NCBI GenBank assembly: GCA_944990035.1
Contig: CALYLX010000158.1
Coordinates: 62,001-126,000 of the forward strand
DNA length: 64,000 bases
Source of the DNA: Clitopilus passeckerianus
Lineage: Eukaryota > Basidiomycota > Agaricomycetes > Agaricales > Entolomataceae
Direction of reading: 5' to 3'
A program made the position numbers and the translations under genes. A model generated the notes under the pieces. That model saw only the letters and a list, made by a program, of their open reading frames with translations. It had not been told where the DNA came from and searched no databases. This document shows positions 36,582-45,844 of the stretch, one piece after another. Positions within the stretch are counted from its first letter, which is position 1; each line of letters starts with the position of its first letter.

Positions 36582-37514
36582 ATGTTTTCCAAAGCACTTG
36601 CAGCAACCGTTCTCCTTCTCGGCACCTTTGCCAATGGGCAGACCGTTTACCTAGCTGGTGACTCCACCATGGCCAAGAATGGGGGAGGATCTGGTACCGA
36701 TGGTCTGTATATTTTGACTTGAAAGGGACACTTGCTAAGGAGCTTACAGGTTGGGGCAACTACCTCGCCCAATATCTTTCTATTCCCGTCGTCAACAACG
36801 CGGTTGCTGGACGTTCATCGCGCTCATACACCGTTGAGGGACGTTTCACTACCCTCATCAACACCGTCAAGTCTGGTGACTATGTCATTATCGAATTCGG
36901 CCACAACGATGGCTCTGCTGGGTCTGGCAACCCGGATAATGGTCGGCAGTGTGCAGTCGGCGACGCTTATGACCTCACTGCAACCGTGTATGCCGCCGAG
37001 TACGTATCCATCTCTGTACTTTGCAGGCTGGAGCTGACGGATGTTACAGTGGTACTGCAATTCTCATCCATACTTTCCCTTATTATATCCAAAACGCGGT
37101 GAACTCCCTCAAGGCGAAGGGTGCGATTCCCATCGTCTCTTCGCAGACTCCCAACAACGGCTGGACGAACGGTGTCATTTCCGCTGGCCCTCGCTTCGTT
37201 GGATATGCCCAGCTCTCTGCAAGCCGTACCGGCGTCACCTATGTCGACCACTATGCCTATGTGGCCCAAGCGTACAACAAACTCGGAGAGACGACCGTCA
37301 CTACTTACTACCCAAATGACCATACTCATACCTCGCCTACTGGTGCAAATGTTGTTGCCCAGGCCTTTGTTAGGGGTTTGTTGTGCGGAAGCAACTCGCT
37401 TAAGACCAAGGTCAACTCGAAAGGACAGGCAGTTCCCAGTAAGTCTTCGTCCATTGTTCTTCCAGTGATGCAATACCAAGAAACTCAACTCTGCACACAG
37501 ATGGATGCGTCTGA
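36582..37514 (+). CDS. Rhamnogalacturonan acetylesterase-like SGNH hydrolase (CE12)
   Basis: A secreted esterase that removes acetyl groups from rhamnogalacturonan in pectin. Signal peptide MFSKALAATVLLLGTFANG; block I VYLAGDSTMA with the GDS nucleophile serine; NNAVAGRSSRSY (block II Gly); IIEFGHNDGS (block III Asn); and the C-terminal catalytic pair in YPNDHTHTSPTGANVVA (Asp, His). Four exons. A short last exon adds NGCV after VP, stopping at 37514. About 250 residues, the usual length for the family. It lies head-to-tail between the permease and the prenyltransferase subunit, with only 185 bases to the next start. Confidence 0.93.
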
Positions 37515-37699
37515 GCATAGATCGGCAAATGGTAGCACTGTAGATCGTAGCCCTGTATATTATCGATTAAAAGCTCAGAATATTGAAATGTCAAGACTGT
37601 TCGAGTTCAAGCCAGTCGCGGCTAGCCTGCGGTCGGCAGCAGCAGCTTTCGCCAAACAAGGCCAACATATCGCAGCACATAGCTCAACGACAAACAGCC

Positions 37700-39105
37700 A
37701 TGACCTCAACGCCATCGGCGTCTCAAACCAAGCTCGAGATACCTCTTCACGTGAAGTACATCCAGAACCTTGGAGATGTATGCTTTACGCCGTTTTCAAC
37801 CCACCAAAACTCTGATCGTCGACGTCTAGAATAAAGATGACCTCGTCTACCACCTTACCTCTCATCTTCGGTTGAATGCAATCTACTGGGGTCTCACAGC
37901 ACTCTGGATAATGGGGCATAAGGATGCCTTGAATAGAGAAGAGATGATTGAATTCGTCATGAGTTGCTGGGATGATGAGGCTGGTTCGTCCCTTTTACGC
38001 CTCAGATGGAGGGGTTCACCTGCCGGCATGCATTTGACCACTGATCGTAAATCTTTAACCTACAGGCGCATTCGGAGCACATCCTGAACACGATGCACAT
38101 GTGCATGCTACACTGAGCGCAATACAGATCCTCATCATGCAAGACGCCCTGGACAGAGTAGATGCGGATCGTGTCGTAAAATGTACGTTTGCGCTGTTCC
38201 TTGCAAGTTAGCTGGTTCCCTGACATTCCGGCAGTCATTCTCTCCTTGCAACAACCATCCGGCGTCTTTGCTGGAGACTCCTTCGGGGAGATTGATACCC
38301 GGTTCACCCTCTGTGCCATTGCTGCCCTGGCTCTCCTCGGTCGGCTTGATGACTTGGGCGAAGAAGGGAAACAGAAAACAGTGGACTACGTTGTGAAATG
38401 CAGAAACTTTGATGGTGGATTTGGAGCTACTGCCGGAGCGGAGAGTCACTCTGCCCAAGGTATGGCATTCAATTCTCTCTGATCATTCCCTGAGCTCACT
38501 CAAGCGGTAGTGTTCGTCTGTGTTGGAACCCTGGCCATCCTCGACCGGCTAGATCAAGTCGACTATGATACCCTCGGCTGGTGGCTATGCGAGCGTCAGC
38601 TACCCAACGGAGGCCTGAACGGAAGGCCGGAGAAACTAGAAGATGTACGTTCATCACCTGCCGAGACAGGGGTAGTACTGAATGTTATGATTGGCAGGTT
38701 TGCTATAGTTTCTGGGTTTTGTCTGCGATGGCCATCCTTCAGAAGATACCTTGGATAGACTCGGACAAGTTGACATCTTTCATTCTCTCCGCACAGGTAC
38801 GAGAGGTACTCCCTCCTTGACACTCAATTACTCATATGTTTCAAGGACACGGATGCTGGCGGCATTTCAGATCGGCCCGGAAATATGGTTGACGTCTTCC
38901 ATACCTGTTTTGGCGTTGCGGGTGCGTTGTGGCTTGCTATTGCTACATTGTCGAAGATCATATTTATGACGCGTTGTCAGGACTCTCACTGCTCGGCTAT
39001 CCTGGTCTCATTGACTTGGATCCTGTCTATTGTATGCCAGCCGATATCATCGAGGCACGAGGTCTGAGAAAGGACTGGAAAGCACTTGATCGACGTACGG
39101 AGTGA
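37700..39105 (+). CDS. BET2: Rab geranylgeranyltransferase type II beta subunit
   Basis: The catalytic subunit that adds geranylgeranyl groups to C-terminal cysteines of Rab/Ypt GTPases; it works with the alpha subunit and Rab escort protein. [20 protein letters not shown] is followed by [17 protein letters not shown]. Repeated alpha-alpha barrel motifs follow: [59 protein letters not shown], and [23 protein letters not shown] with zinc ligands Asp and Cys. [19 protein letters not shown] contributes the histidine ligand. It ends [21 protein letters not shown] at 39105. About nine exons; every join checked keeps frame and the length is typical. Confidence 0.92.
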
Positions 39106-39764
39106 TCCCATGGTGGGTCGCTAATTGACACCGGGGAAACACCACTGCCTCCACTTTCCCCGTTTGCAGGTGCTTTAGCTTTCTCCTGCATGTTCTGAGT
39201 CAGACGGCCGCGGTGGACCGAGTGTACGTGGTGGGGAGGTTATTGATGATGGAACAGCCTCACCAGCGCTCTTTGAAAGGAACGTGAAGGCCGCCTGTCT
39301 CAATGGCTCCGAAGTCGAAGGTGGGGTTAGAAATGGGCTCAGGCTGGTGACTCGGGCTCGGAGTAGATGCTTGCCCGATCGACACATCGTAAATTGCAAC
39401 GAACAACACTTGAAAAAATATAATGAACCGAGAACAAAGCAGCCAATTTTTGTGGTTAGCATGCGTTGGACTGGCCATGGTCAGGTTCTGGTTGTCCCAT
39501 TATTCTCGTGACGGCAACAGGCGGTAAAAATAAGGCGGCGACGGTTGCGAGTCGGGATTTACCGTATTTGGTAAGGCGCTCTCGGCAAGATCCGCGATTG
39601 TGACAAAATAGGACATCCGACCCTCTTGTGACTGCTAAATCATCAATCCCTCGACCCGACCCTCATCATCGTCCACAACGTTCCGGACGATCTACTCAGC
39701 ATAAACGACAGCGGGAAAGGGCTACGACCTCTTGAAGACCTATTGAACGAAGTTTTCACTCATT
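39106..39764. other. Intergenic; one doubtful small membrane ORF
   Basis: A minus-strand frame at 39260-39478 (72 codons) has a hydrophobic stretch (SRFIIFFQVLFVAIYDVSIG) and could be a small membrane protein or the first exon of one. I could not match it to a family and do not call it a gene. Confidence 0.25.
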
Positions 39765-41530
39765 ATGTATAGTTTGGACCAGCCTGAGGGTGAGTAACAT
39801 ACGCTTTGACCTCGGTGACCATGTGGCTCATGAACAATGGAATCTGCTGCTCAGCTCATGGGCCCTCGTTGCCGTCAGCATATAAACCCCCAACGCCTGC
39901 AAGATCACTCAAACGAAGTATCTCCCAGCAATTCAAGAAGAGCATCTCGTTGACCTCGGAAGATATGCGCGCATTTTCACTCAAAGGCCGTCACGCAGTC
40001 AATTTTTCTCTGTCGGGTGTCGGTGTACCCTCATTATTTGGCTCACGGAGAGGCTCTCCTTCTGTACCGGTCTCCGAGCCTGTATCACCTCAACGGTCGC
40101 CATCTGCGCTGCCACCAGTTCCCGATGAACCCGAAACTGCCCCACAACCTCTGGGTAAGGCGGATGACAGCTTTGAGATCTCGGTCGAACAGGTATGCCA
40201 CACGTCGCAAGATAATTCACCATTTGCTCATAGATGTTCCTTTCAGAATACTCGAAGATCACCCTCTCCCACACCAACTGAGGTGCTTGACCCAGAACCA
40301 GAAGCTATAGAGGAGCAGCTAGAGCGGCACAAGATCAAAGTCCGAGACTTTGCTTATGCACAGTCTTCAACCCCAATCATCGAAGAAGAGGATCCTGATA
40401 ATCCATTCGTCACTACTGCATCTACGTCCACTGCTCTGAACTCCGTTGCACCCAAAGTACAGCCAGCCGCCGAAATCTTCGACCAGTACAAAGGCATTGT
40501 GGAGTACGAATATCGGCTGGCACAGAATCCCCGTACCATACCCATCACTGGAAAAGTACTCCGTCGTCTGCTCGACATCCGATGGGTCACGATGGACGAG
40601 GCCAAGTCGCGACTCCACCAGATGGACTGGGAAGCGATGAAGATTTACGAGGCAAAATCTGCTGACTATCCATGGAGGCCATGTAAATGGTCCAACATAC
40701 CCGATGCTGCTGTGCGGGCGCAGCTCCTCTCCGAGCGTGGAAATTGGTTTGCGATGGTGGATAGGATGCGCATGCAAGTGGAAGCTCAGGCTGCATGGGA
40801 GGCAGCACAGGCCGAGCGGGAGAGGAAGGCAGTGGAAGAGGCTCAAGAAAGGATACGGGCGATGGAGGCTGAGAGGCAGGGCGGCATGGGTATGATCATG
40901 GACCCCGATGAAGAGCCCGACACTGAGCCTCTTGTCAACGGATATGCACCCGTTGGAATGTCAAGCACTGCATCTCCCCCGATACCCATTCCCAATGCTC
41001 CCGCAGCACTGCAAGCCGCTCCCTCTCAAGAGGATATTACTGCGTCTCCATCTGCCAAGAAGCGAACATTAGAACACTCAATATCTACCCCATCCTTCTC
41101 CACCAGCCCCTCAACGTCAACTGGTTCCAAACGTGTTCGCTTGAACTCGGAAGACAAGCCACTTCCGTCAATTCCTCCCTCCGAAGATACCACTCCCACT
41201 GCTACCCCCAATCTAGATGCATCACCCTCCAGACCCGGCGCATACATGCTCCCTCCTGGCCTGACCCCGCCAACCCAGCAATACCCAGCCCCTCTATCGA
41301 CCTATGACCCCACCGTGTACCCAGATGCCGCTCGGGTAATACAGAAGACACGGGCGACGGTTCCACCCCAGGAAATGGAAGAGGATTCTAATCGGGAGGC
41401 CACGCCACCGCTGGAGGACGAAGGGTCCAGCTGGGTCAGTCTTGTGAAAGAACGAGGTGGGCTTCCTCTTCAGCGCAAGCGGAGGGGTTCGCGGTCGCTG
41501 AGTCGTACACAGACTTATAAGCAGATCTGA
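39765..41530 (+). CDS. Basidiomycete protein of unknown function, disordered with a conserved core
   Basis: I do not recognise a named domain. A tiny first exon (MYSLDQPE) splices to HGPSLPSAYKPPTPARSLKR. A Ser/Pro-rich N-terminal third follows, with probable phosphorylation sites (SPQRSPSALPPVPDEPE). The core, roughly residues 150-340, looks structured: EIFDQYKGIVEYEYRLAQNP, TGKVLRRLLDIRWVTMDEAK, YPWRPCKWSNIPDAAVRAQL and an Ala/Glu/Arg-rich helix (AAWEAAQAERERKAVEEAQE) that may form a coiled coil. The last third is Pro/Ser/Thr-rich with a bipartite basic stretch (LQRKRRGSRSLSR) near the end that could be a nuclear signal. About 560 residues in three exons. Codon-scale order and length argue for a real gene. 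Confidence 0.75.
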
Positions 41531-42335
41531 TCATGGGGCAATACATGACTTGACGATCCCGGATTTTGGGCCATTCCCTGCTTGCCCAAGCAAGGTGGTT
41601 TCGGTTTTGGTGGAGGAAGTGGGTGACGACAGTGCTTAATTTATTGTTTAGCAATACGTTTTGACGAAACATAATGATATATTTGAATACTGGTATCTTT
41701 GGCAATTGGTTGTGCTGTCTTCAGCAATGTACATACCCTCATCTCCATCGCATTCATGTGTCCAATTACCGCAAGCGCTTTTCTTCGTACATCATACTTT
41801 ATTCTATTGTACAGATGATATGTATACAGGCAGATTAATTTATCTCTTTCTGCTCTAGTTAGAAAGAAGTTTCTTAGGCCTTCGAGAACTGAGTACTGAC
41901 GTCTGCGGGGACTAAACCGCGCTCATATGTCCGGTCGACTAAGACTTCGGAGCGAAATCTGGCACGAAGTCATTATTGGGCATGCAGCATACATTGTTAA
42001 CAAGAGAATTGCCTGTCCTTCGGGCGATGCTGCGGCTTTGGAAAACTGGCCTCATAATCAAGTCTGAATTTCAAATTCGGTGGTAGACCATTTTGTCGAG
42101 GCGAAGAAAGTGGTGGTATACGGCGGAGCAACCTACCAGCGGTCAGCCAGCGAACCATTTCCTTTCATCTCCTTACCTGAATAGAGAGGATAAATGTCGA
42201 AGCTTTGCCTTGAAATTGTTCCCCGAATAGCAGGCTGCCGACTCGGAACAAGAATTTCCAGAGACTTACATATACACCCTTTGCTTCTAACCTCATTGCC
42301 CCAACTTCGACTCGAAGAACTTACCGATATCCATC
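41531..42335. other. Intergenic, left part of the tandem duplication
   Basis: It includes the 3' flank of the preceding gene and, from about 41790, the first copy of the duplicated segment. That copy starts in an A/T-rich stretch ending TTTCTGCTCTAGTT. Confidence 0.4.
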
Positions 42336-42890
42336 ATGAACAAAACTTTCGCCGTTGTCTTATCTGTTTTGCTTGCCCAAGTTGCTCTGGTACGGACCAC
42401 CCGTATCCCTCTGGGTACGGAATGTAAGGAATACTTCTTTGGCGGGTTGGTTGGCATCTGGCTGATCGTAATTCTCACTTCACAGGCACAACCTACGAGG
42501 ACGGTAGCTCCTTAGGAGTGAGTGTTGTGTTTTTGTCTTCTTGTATCCTCTGGCCTCTAATTGTCTATCCTCGTAGGAATGCAAGAATTTTGTCTAGTTG
42601 CATTGATTCACCGAGGCTAATAGTGCTCGACCAGGCGTGACCGGTGCACTGTGCTGTCCAGTATTCACTGACCCAGGGCTTGAACACTACAAAGCGTGAG
42701 TCTGACTCATTGTCAAATATTTTTCAGAATTAATATTCACTCTGAATTAGTTGTGTAAATAAGGATGTGTAAATAAGGATGTTGCCACGAAAGCCTGCCC
42801 AAAGCCGATTCCCTACTAGCGGAGGAAGATAAGGCAATCTCCAACGGACAAATTGCATATGGACGACTGTAGAAGATGCAATTCATGCTG
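41790..42890 (+). repeat. Direct tandem duplication, copy A
   Basis: About 1.1 kb. It matches 43010-44100 in order and direction with clear divergence. Shared landmarks: the stretch TATTAATTT/GATTAATTTATCTCTTTCTGCTCTAGTT, CGAGAACTGA, the TTTTGTCGAGGCGAAGAAA block, the promoter ATATCCATC just before each ATG, and the whole gene body. Edges are approximate. Confidence 0.75.
42336..42772 (+). pseudogene. Small secreted cysteine protein, copy A, broken by a 14-bp duplication
   Basis: The paralogue of the gene at 43571. Signal peptide MNKTFAVVLSVLLAQVALV; mature part has TEC, then a short exon (YEDGSSLG), then ARPGVTGALCCPVFTDPGLE, then CVNKDV. The third exon contains a perfect 14-bp tandem repeat (TGTGTAAATAAGGA at 42752-42765 and 42766-42779). 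It shifts the frame and gives a stop at 42770-42772; the conserved ACPKP end lies out of frame behind it. The promoter also differs: copy B has TTTATAAA where copy A has CATATACA. Function unknown. It may be a non-functional copy, or make a truncated peptide. Confidence 0.65.
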
Positions 42891-43009
42891 ACCGGGACCA
42901 AGAGATTACTCAAGATCCGTTTCCGAAGCCTAGGCTGCTCTCTAGCGTCATATCATTCATCTCGCGTAGGTGGCCAGCACAAATTTGACTGCAGAACAAT
43001 ATGCAAAAT

Positions 43010-44100
43010 ACTGTACTTTATTCTACTGTACAGACGTTATGTATACATACATATTAATTTATCTCTTTCTGCTCTAGTTCCAAGCTAGTTTCTTCGGCAT
43101 TCGAGAACTGACCACTGAGGTCTCAGAGCCCTGAATCGCCCCCAAGCGTTGGCTGTGGTTTTACACCTTGGAGCTCAAAATACAGCCCCATTATCGAATA
43201 TCGAGTATGCAGCGTATACCCGGTGCCCATTAACAAGAGAAGGAGTTCCTCTCTACTTCGAGCGTACACGGTGTGGAATTTGGATGCCAAGGATGTTGGC
43301 CACATAAGGCTGAATTTCAAATTTGGTATAGAGCATTTTGTCGAGGCGAAGAAAGCAGCGGTGAACCACGCAGGAACATACCAGCCGTCAACTAGCAAAC
43401 CATTTCCCTTGATCTCCCCTCTTGAAATGAACAGGATGAATGTCGAGGATTTGCCCAGAAAACGTTCCCCGAATAGCGGGCTCCCGAACAAGGGTCGGGG
43501 AGGTTTATAAACCACTTGGTTCCAACCTCATAGTCCCAACTTCGATTCGAAGAACTCACCGATATCCATCATGTACAAAGCTTTCGCCATTGTCTTCTCT
43601 GTTTTCCTCGCCCAAGTTGCTCTGGCGCAGACCACTGACCCTATCCCTCTGGATTACGAATGTAAGGAATACTTCCTTGGAGGGTTGGTTGTCAACCAGC
43701 TGATCATGATCATCACTTCATAGGCGCAAGCTTTGATGACGGTAGCTCCATAGGAGTAAGTGTTGCCTTCCTGCATTCTGGTATGCCCTGACCTCTAATT
43801 GTCTATCTTCACAGGAATGTAAGGATTTTATCTAGTTGCGCTGATTCACCCAGGCTCATGGTGTTCGACCAGGCGTGGCCGGTGCTCTGTGCTGTCAAGT
43901 ATTTTCCGACCCCGAGCTTGCGAAAGGCAAAGTGTGAGTCTGACTCACTGTCAACTATTTTTCGAAATTAATGTTCACTCTCGAATCAGTTGTGTAAATC
44001 CGGATGCTGACACCAAGGCCTGCCCAAAGCCGATTTCTTTAGCGGGGGTAGATAAGCCTGAGGCAGCCTCCAATGGACAATAAGGCAGTTGATAGGCCAG
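43010..44100 (+). repeat. Direct tandem duplication, copy B
   Basis: The second copy of the segment at 41790-42890. It carries the intact secreted-protein gene and a TATA box (TTTATAAA at about 43503-43510, some 60 bases before the ATG). Confidence 0.75.
43571..44083 (+). CDS. Small secreted cysteine-containing protein, copy B
   Basis: I do not recognise a named family. Four exons join in frame: MYKAFAIVFSVFLAQVALAQ (signal peptide) with TTDPIPLDYE; then CASFDDGSSIG; then AHGVRPGVAGALCCQVFSDP; then CVNPDADTKACPKPISLAGV and a tail ending ASNGQ at 44083. The join after SSIG uses the acceptor just before GCTCATGG, making an intron of about 95 bases; the nearer AG would lead straight into a stop. 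The mature protein is about 80 residues with five cysteines, including a CC pair. It is not a hydrophobin (eight cysteines in a fixed pattern are missing). A secreted effector-like or fruit-body protein is possible. Confidence 0.65.
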
Positions 44101-44420
44101 ACTTTATCATGCAGTTGTGTGTTGTAGAGAAGTCTTGCAAAGTAGCGTAGAGTCCAATGACCTGAAGATCATTTGCTTTTTCATGGAATTTCAGTACATA
44201 CAATAAGTTTCGATGAATGAGCATTGCCGGTGGCTATGCCGTTGAAACCTGATCCGGATGGCTGATCCGGACTTTGGCTTGATGGTGGTTGGCAGGAAAA
44301 CCTGGAGTGCTCGACACTGGTTTCGTCCAAAACCACCATCGAAGTAGCTGGTCTCTTCGCGCTCGCACTACAGCTGGTCTGTCCGTTGCCTTAACCCACA
44401 CTAAGAAATATATTTCCAAG

Positions 44421-45112
44421 ATGATCATGCTCGCAAACGCTGCCCTACTTTCCCTCTGGTATCTCGCTACAGTTTTACCGCTGTCACAAGCTGCCCCAGT
44501 TGCACATGGACGAGACTGGGGTCGCCCGATTCCTCGAGATGCTGCGACGGAAGACGCAATTCATGCTACACGGGACCTAGTACACTCCCTTGCAGGAGAC
44601 CTGGACTCCATTCTTGAACGACGACGCCCATATCCGGGCGTGTTTGATCGGTCCCACTTGTGCGTACAGTAGCAACGTTATGTTCTCGTTGATTGTGCTC
44701 ATAGAAGGCTTCCAGACACGTATACAGGTCACTCATTACCATGAGTCAAGAAGTCGAAGATGCATGCCGAGAAAAGGGCGGCACTCCAGAGATAGAAAAC
44801 GGCCATGCTATCTGCACGATGAACCCCGAACCCTTCCGCCGGCCGCTCATTCACCTCCAGCACGCCTTCTCCACGAAACACAGTCAATCAGGCATGTCGC
44901 ATGCTGCCGAAATGCGATGTCGTGAACGGGGGGGCACACCAGAAATGGTCCATGGTGCTGCGGAGTGCACTATGAATCCAACTCCTGAACGCAAGACGCC
45001 TCATACAGCCCAGGCAACCTTCAAGTCGGTGAATGGGCATGGGAGAAGGGGATGGTTCGACAAGGACGTCGATCAGATGGAACTCGAGTTGCCTGGTCAT
45101 GACGAGCAGTGA
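44421..45112 (+). CDS. Secreted protein with a two-fold cysteine repeat
   Basis: The start at 44421 gives a signal peptide (MIMLANAALLSLWYLATVLPLSQAAP). A basic site (ERRRPYPG) follows that could be cut by a Kex2-type protease. A 41-base intron (donor GTACAG after CAC TTG TGC) joins exon 1 to exon 2 in frame. Exon 2 carries two copies of one motif, CREKGGTPEIENGHAICTMN and CRERGGTPEMVHGAAECTMN, each followed by a proline and spaced by about 45 residues. Each copy has two cysteines. No known domain is recognised. If the intron is wrong, the second part could be a separate gene starting at the methionine codon at 44741. Confidence 0.65.
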
Positions 45113-45640
45113 AGAGGGACAAAGAGGAGTTTGTTATCGATTCGCAACGATGTATAGACAACTTGCAATGCAATATTTGCGAGTCTCTCCATGCACCGTA
45201 AGAAAACGCTAATGCCCACTTCTGGATATGAGAGTCGCGGAAGCCTCTCAGGAAATAGACTTTCCGGCTAACTAGCGCTCCCCCGCCCTATCCCCAATGC
45301 CACTAAAAAGAAGCCTAGCACATTGAATCGCTGTCGCCCGCACTACCACACCATGATACGAGGAATGCACTTGGTGCGGCAATAAAGTGGCGTCGAGCGT
45401 TCTCGACGCCGAGATGCCCAATCTAGCACCCTCATTTCCACGTTTGGTGAGACCTCCATATGTCGGCCCTTGCGTATGAGTTTCGCGGAGATTTCTCGTT
45501 CCCACTCGGGGACTTCTTGAGTTGGCTGCCTCGGCCAGGTCCAATGTTACCGTTCACACACCACACTCGATTCTAGGACCTCATCGGCCGCCGCCAAATA
45601 TCAGGACCTACGAAGGGGGTAGCTGCGGAACAGAGGAAGC
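45113..45640. other. Intergenic, left flank of the transposon
   Basis: About 530 bases. No gene supported. It contains the 13-mer TTCCGGCTAACTA at 45262-45274, which occurs twice more inside the transposon. Confidence 0.4.
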
Positions 45641-45648
45641 GTCTGAAG
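45641..45648. repeat. Target site duplication, left
   Basis: GTCTGAAG directly abuts the left inverted repeat and is repeated exactly at 51588-51595. Confidence 0.85.
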
Positions 45649-45678
45649 GGCACTTTAACTATGGCTGGGGGCCCGCGA
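45649..45678 (+). repeat. Terminal inverted repeat, left
   Basis: It matches the reverse complement of 51558-51587 at 26 of 30 positions. Confidence 0.85.
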
Positions 45679-45844
45679 GACTTAATTTATTAATTTAAGT
45701 CTACTTACTCTTTTGAGTAACTTTAAGTCCTCGTGTTCCGGCTAACTATTAATGTTCCGGCTAACTACTAATTTAGGCAATGAGGAGGCGGCCATCTGTC
45801 AACGACGACCAGCTCACGACAACCAACAATCAGCACGTCCTCTT

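Noticed and set aside
39260..39478. Small membrane-protein-like frame on the minus strand
   Set aside because: One hydrophobic stretch only; could not be matched to any known small protein or extended by splicing with confidence.
43571..44083. Hydrophobin identity for the duplicated secreted protein
   Set aside because: It has a CC pair but only five cysteines and not the C-CC-C-C-CC-C pattern.
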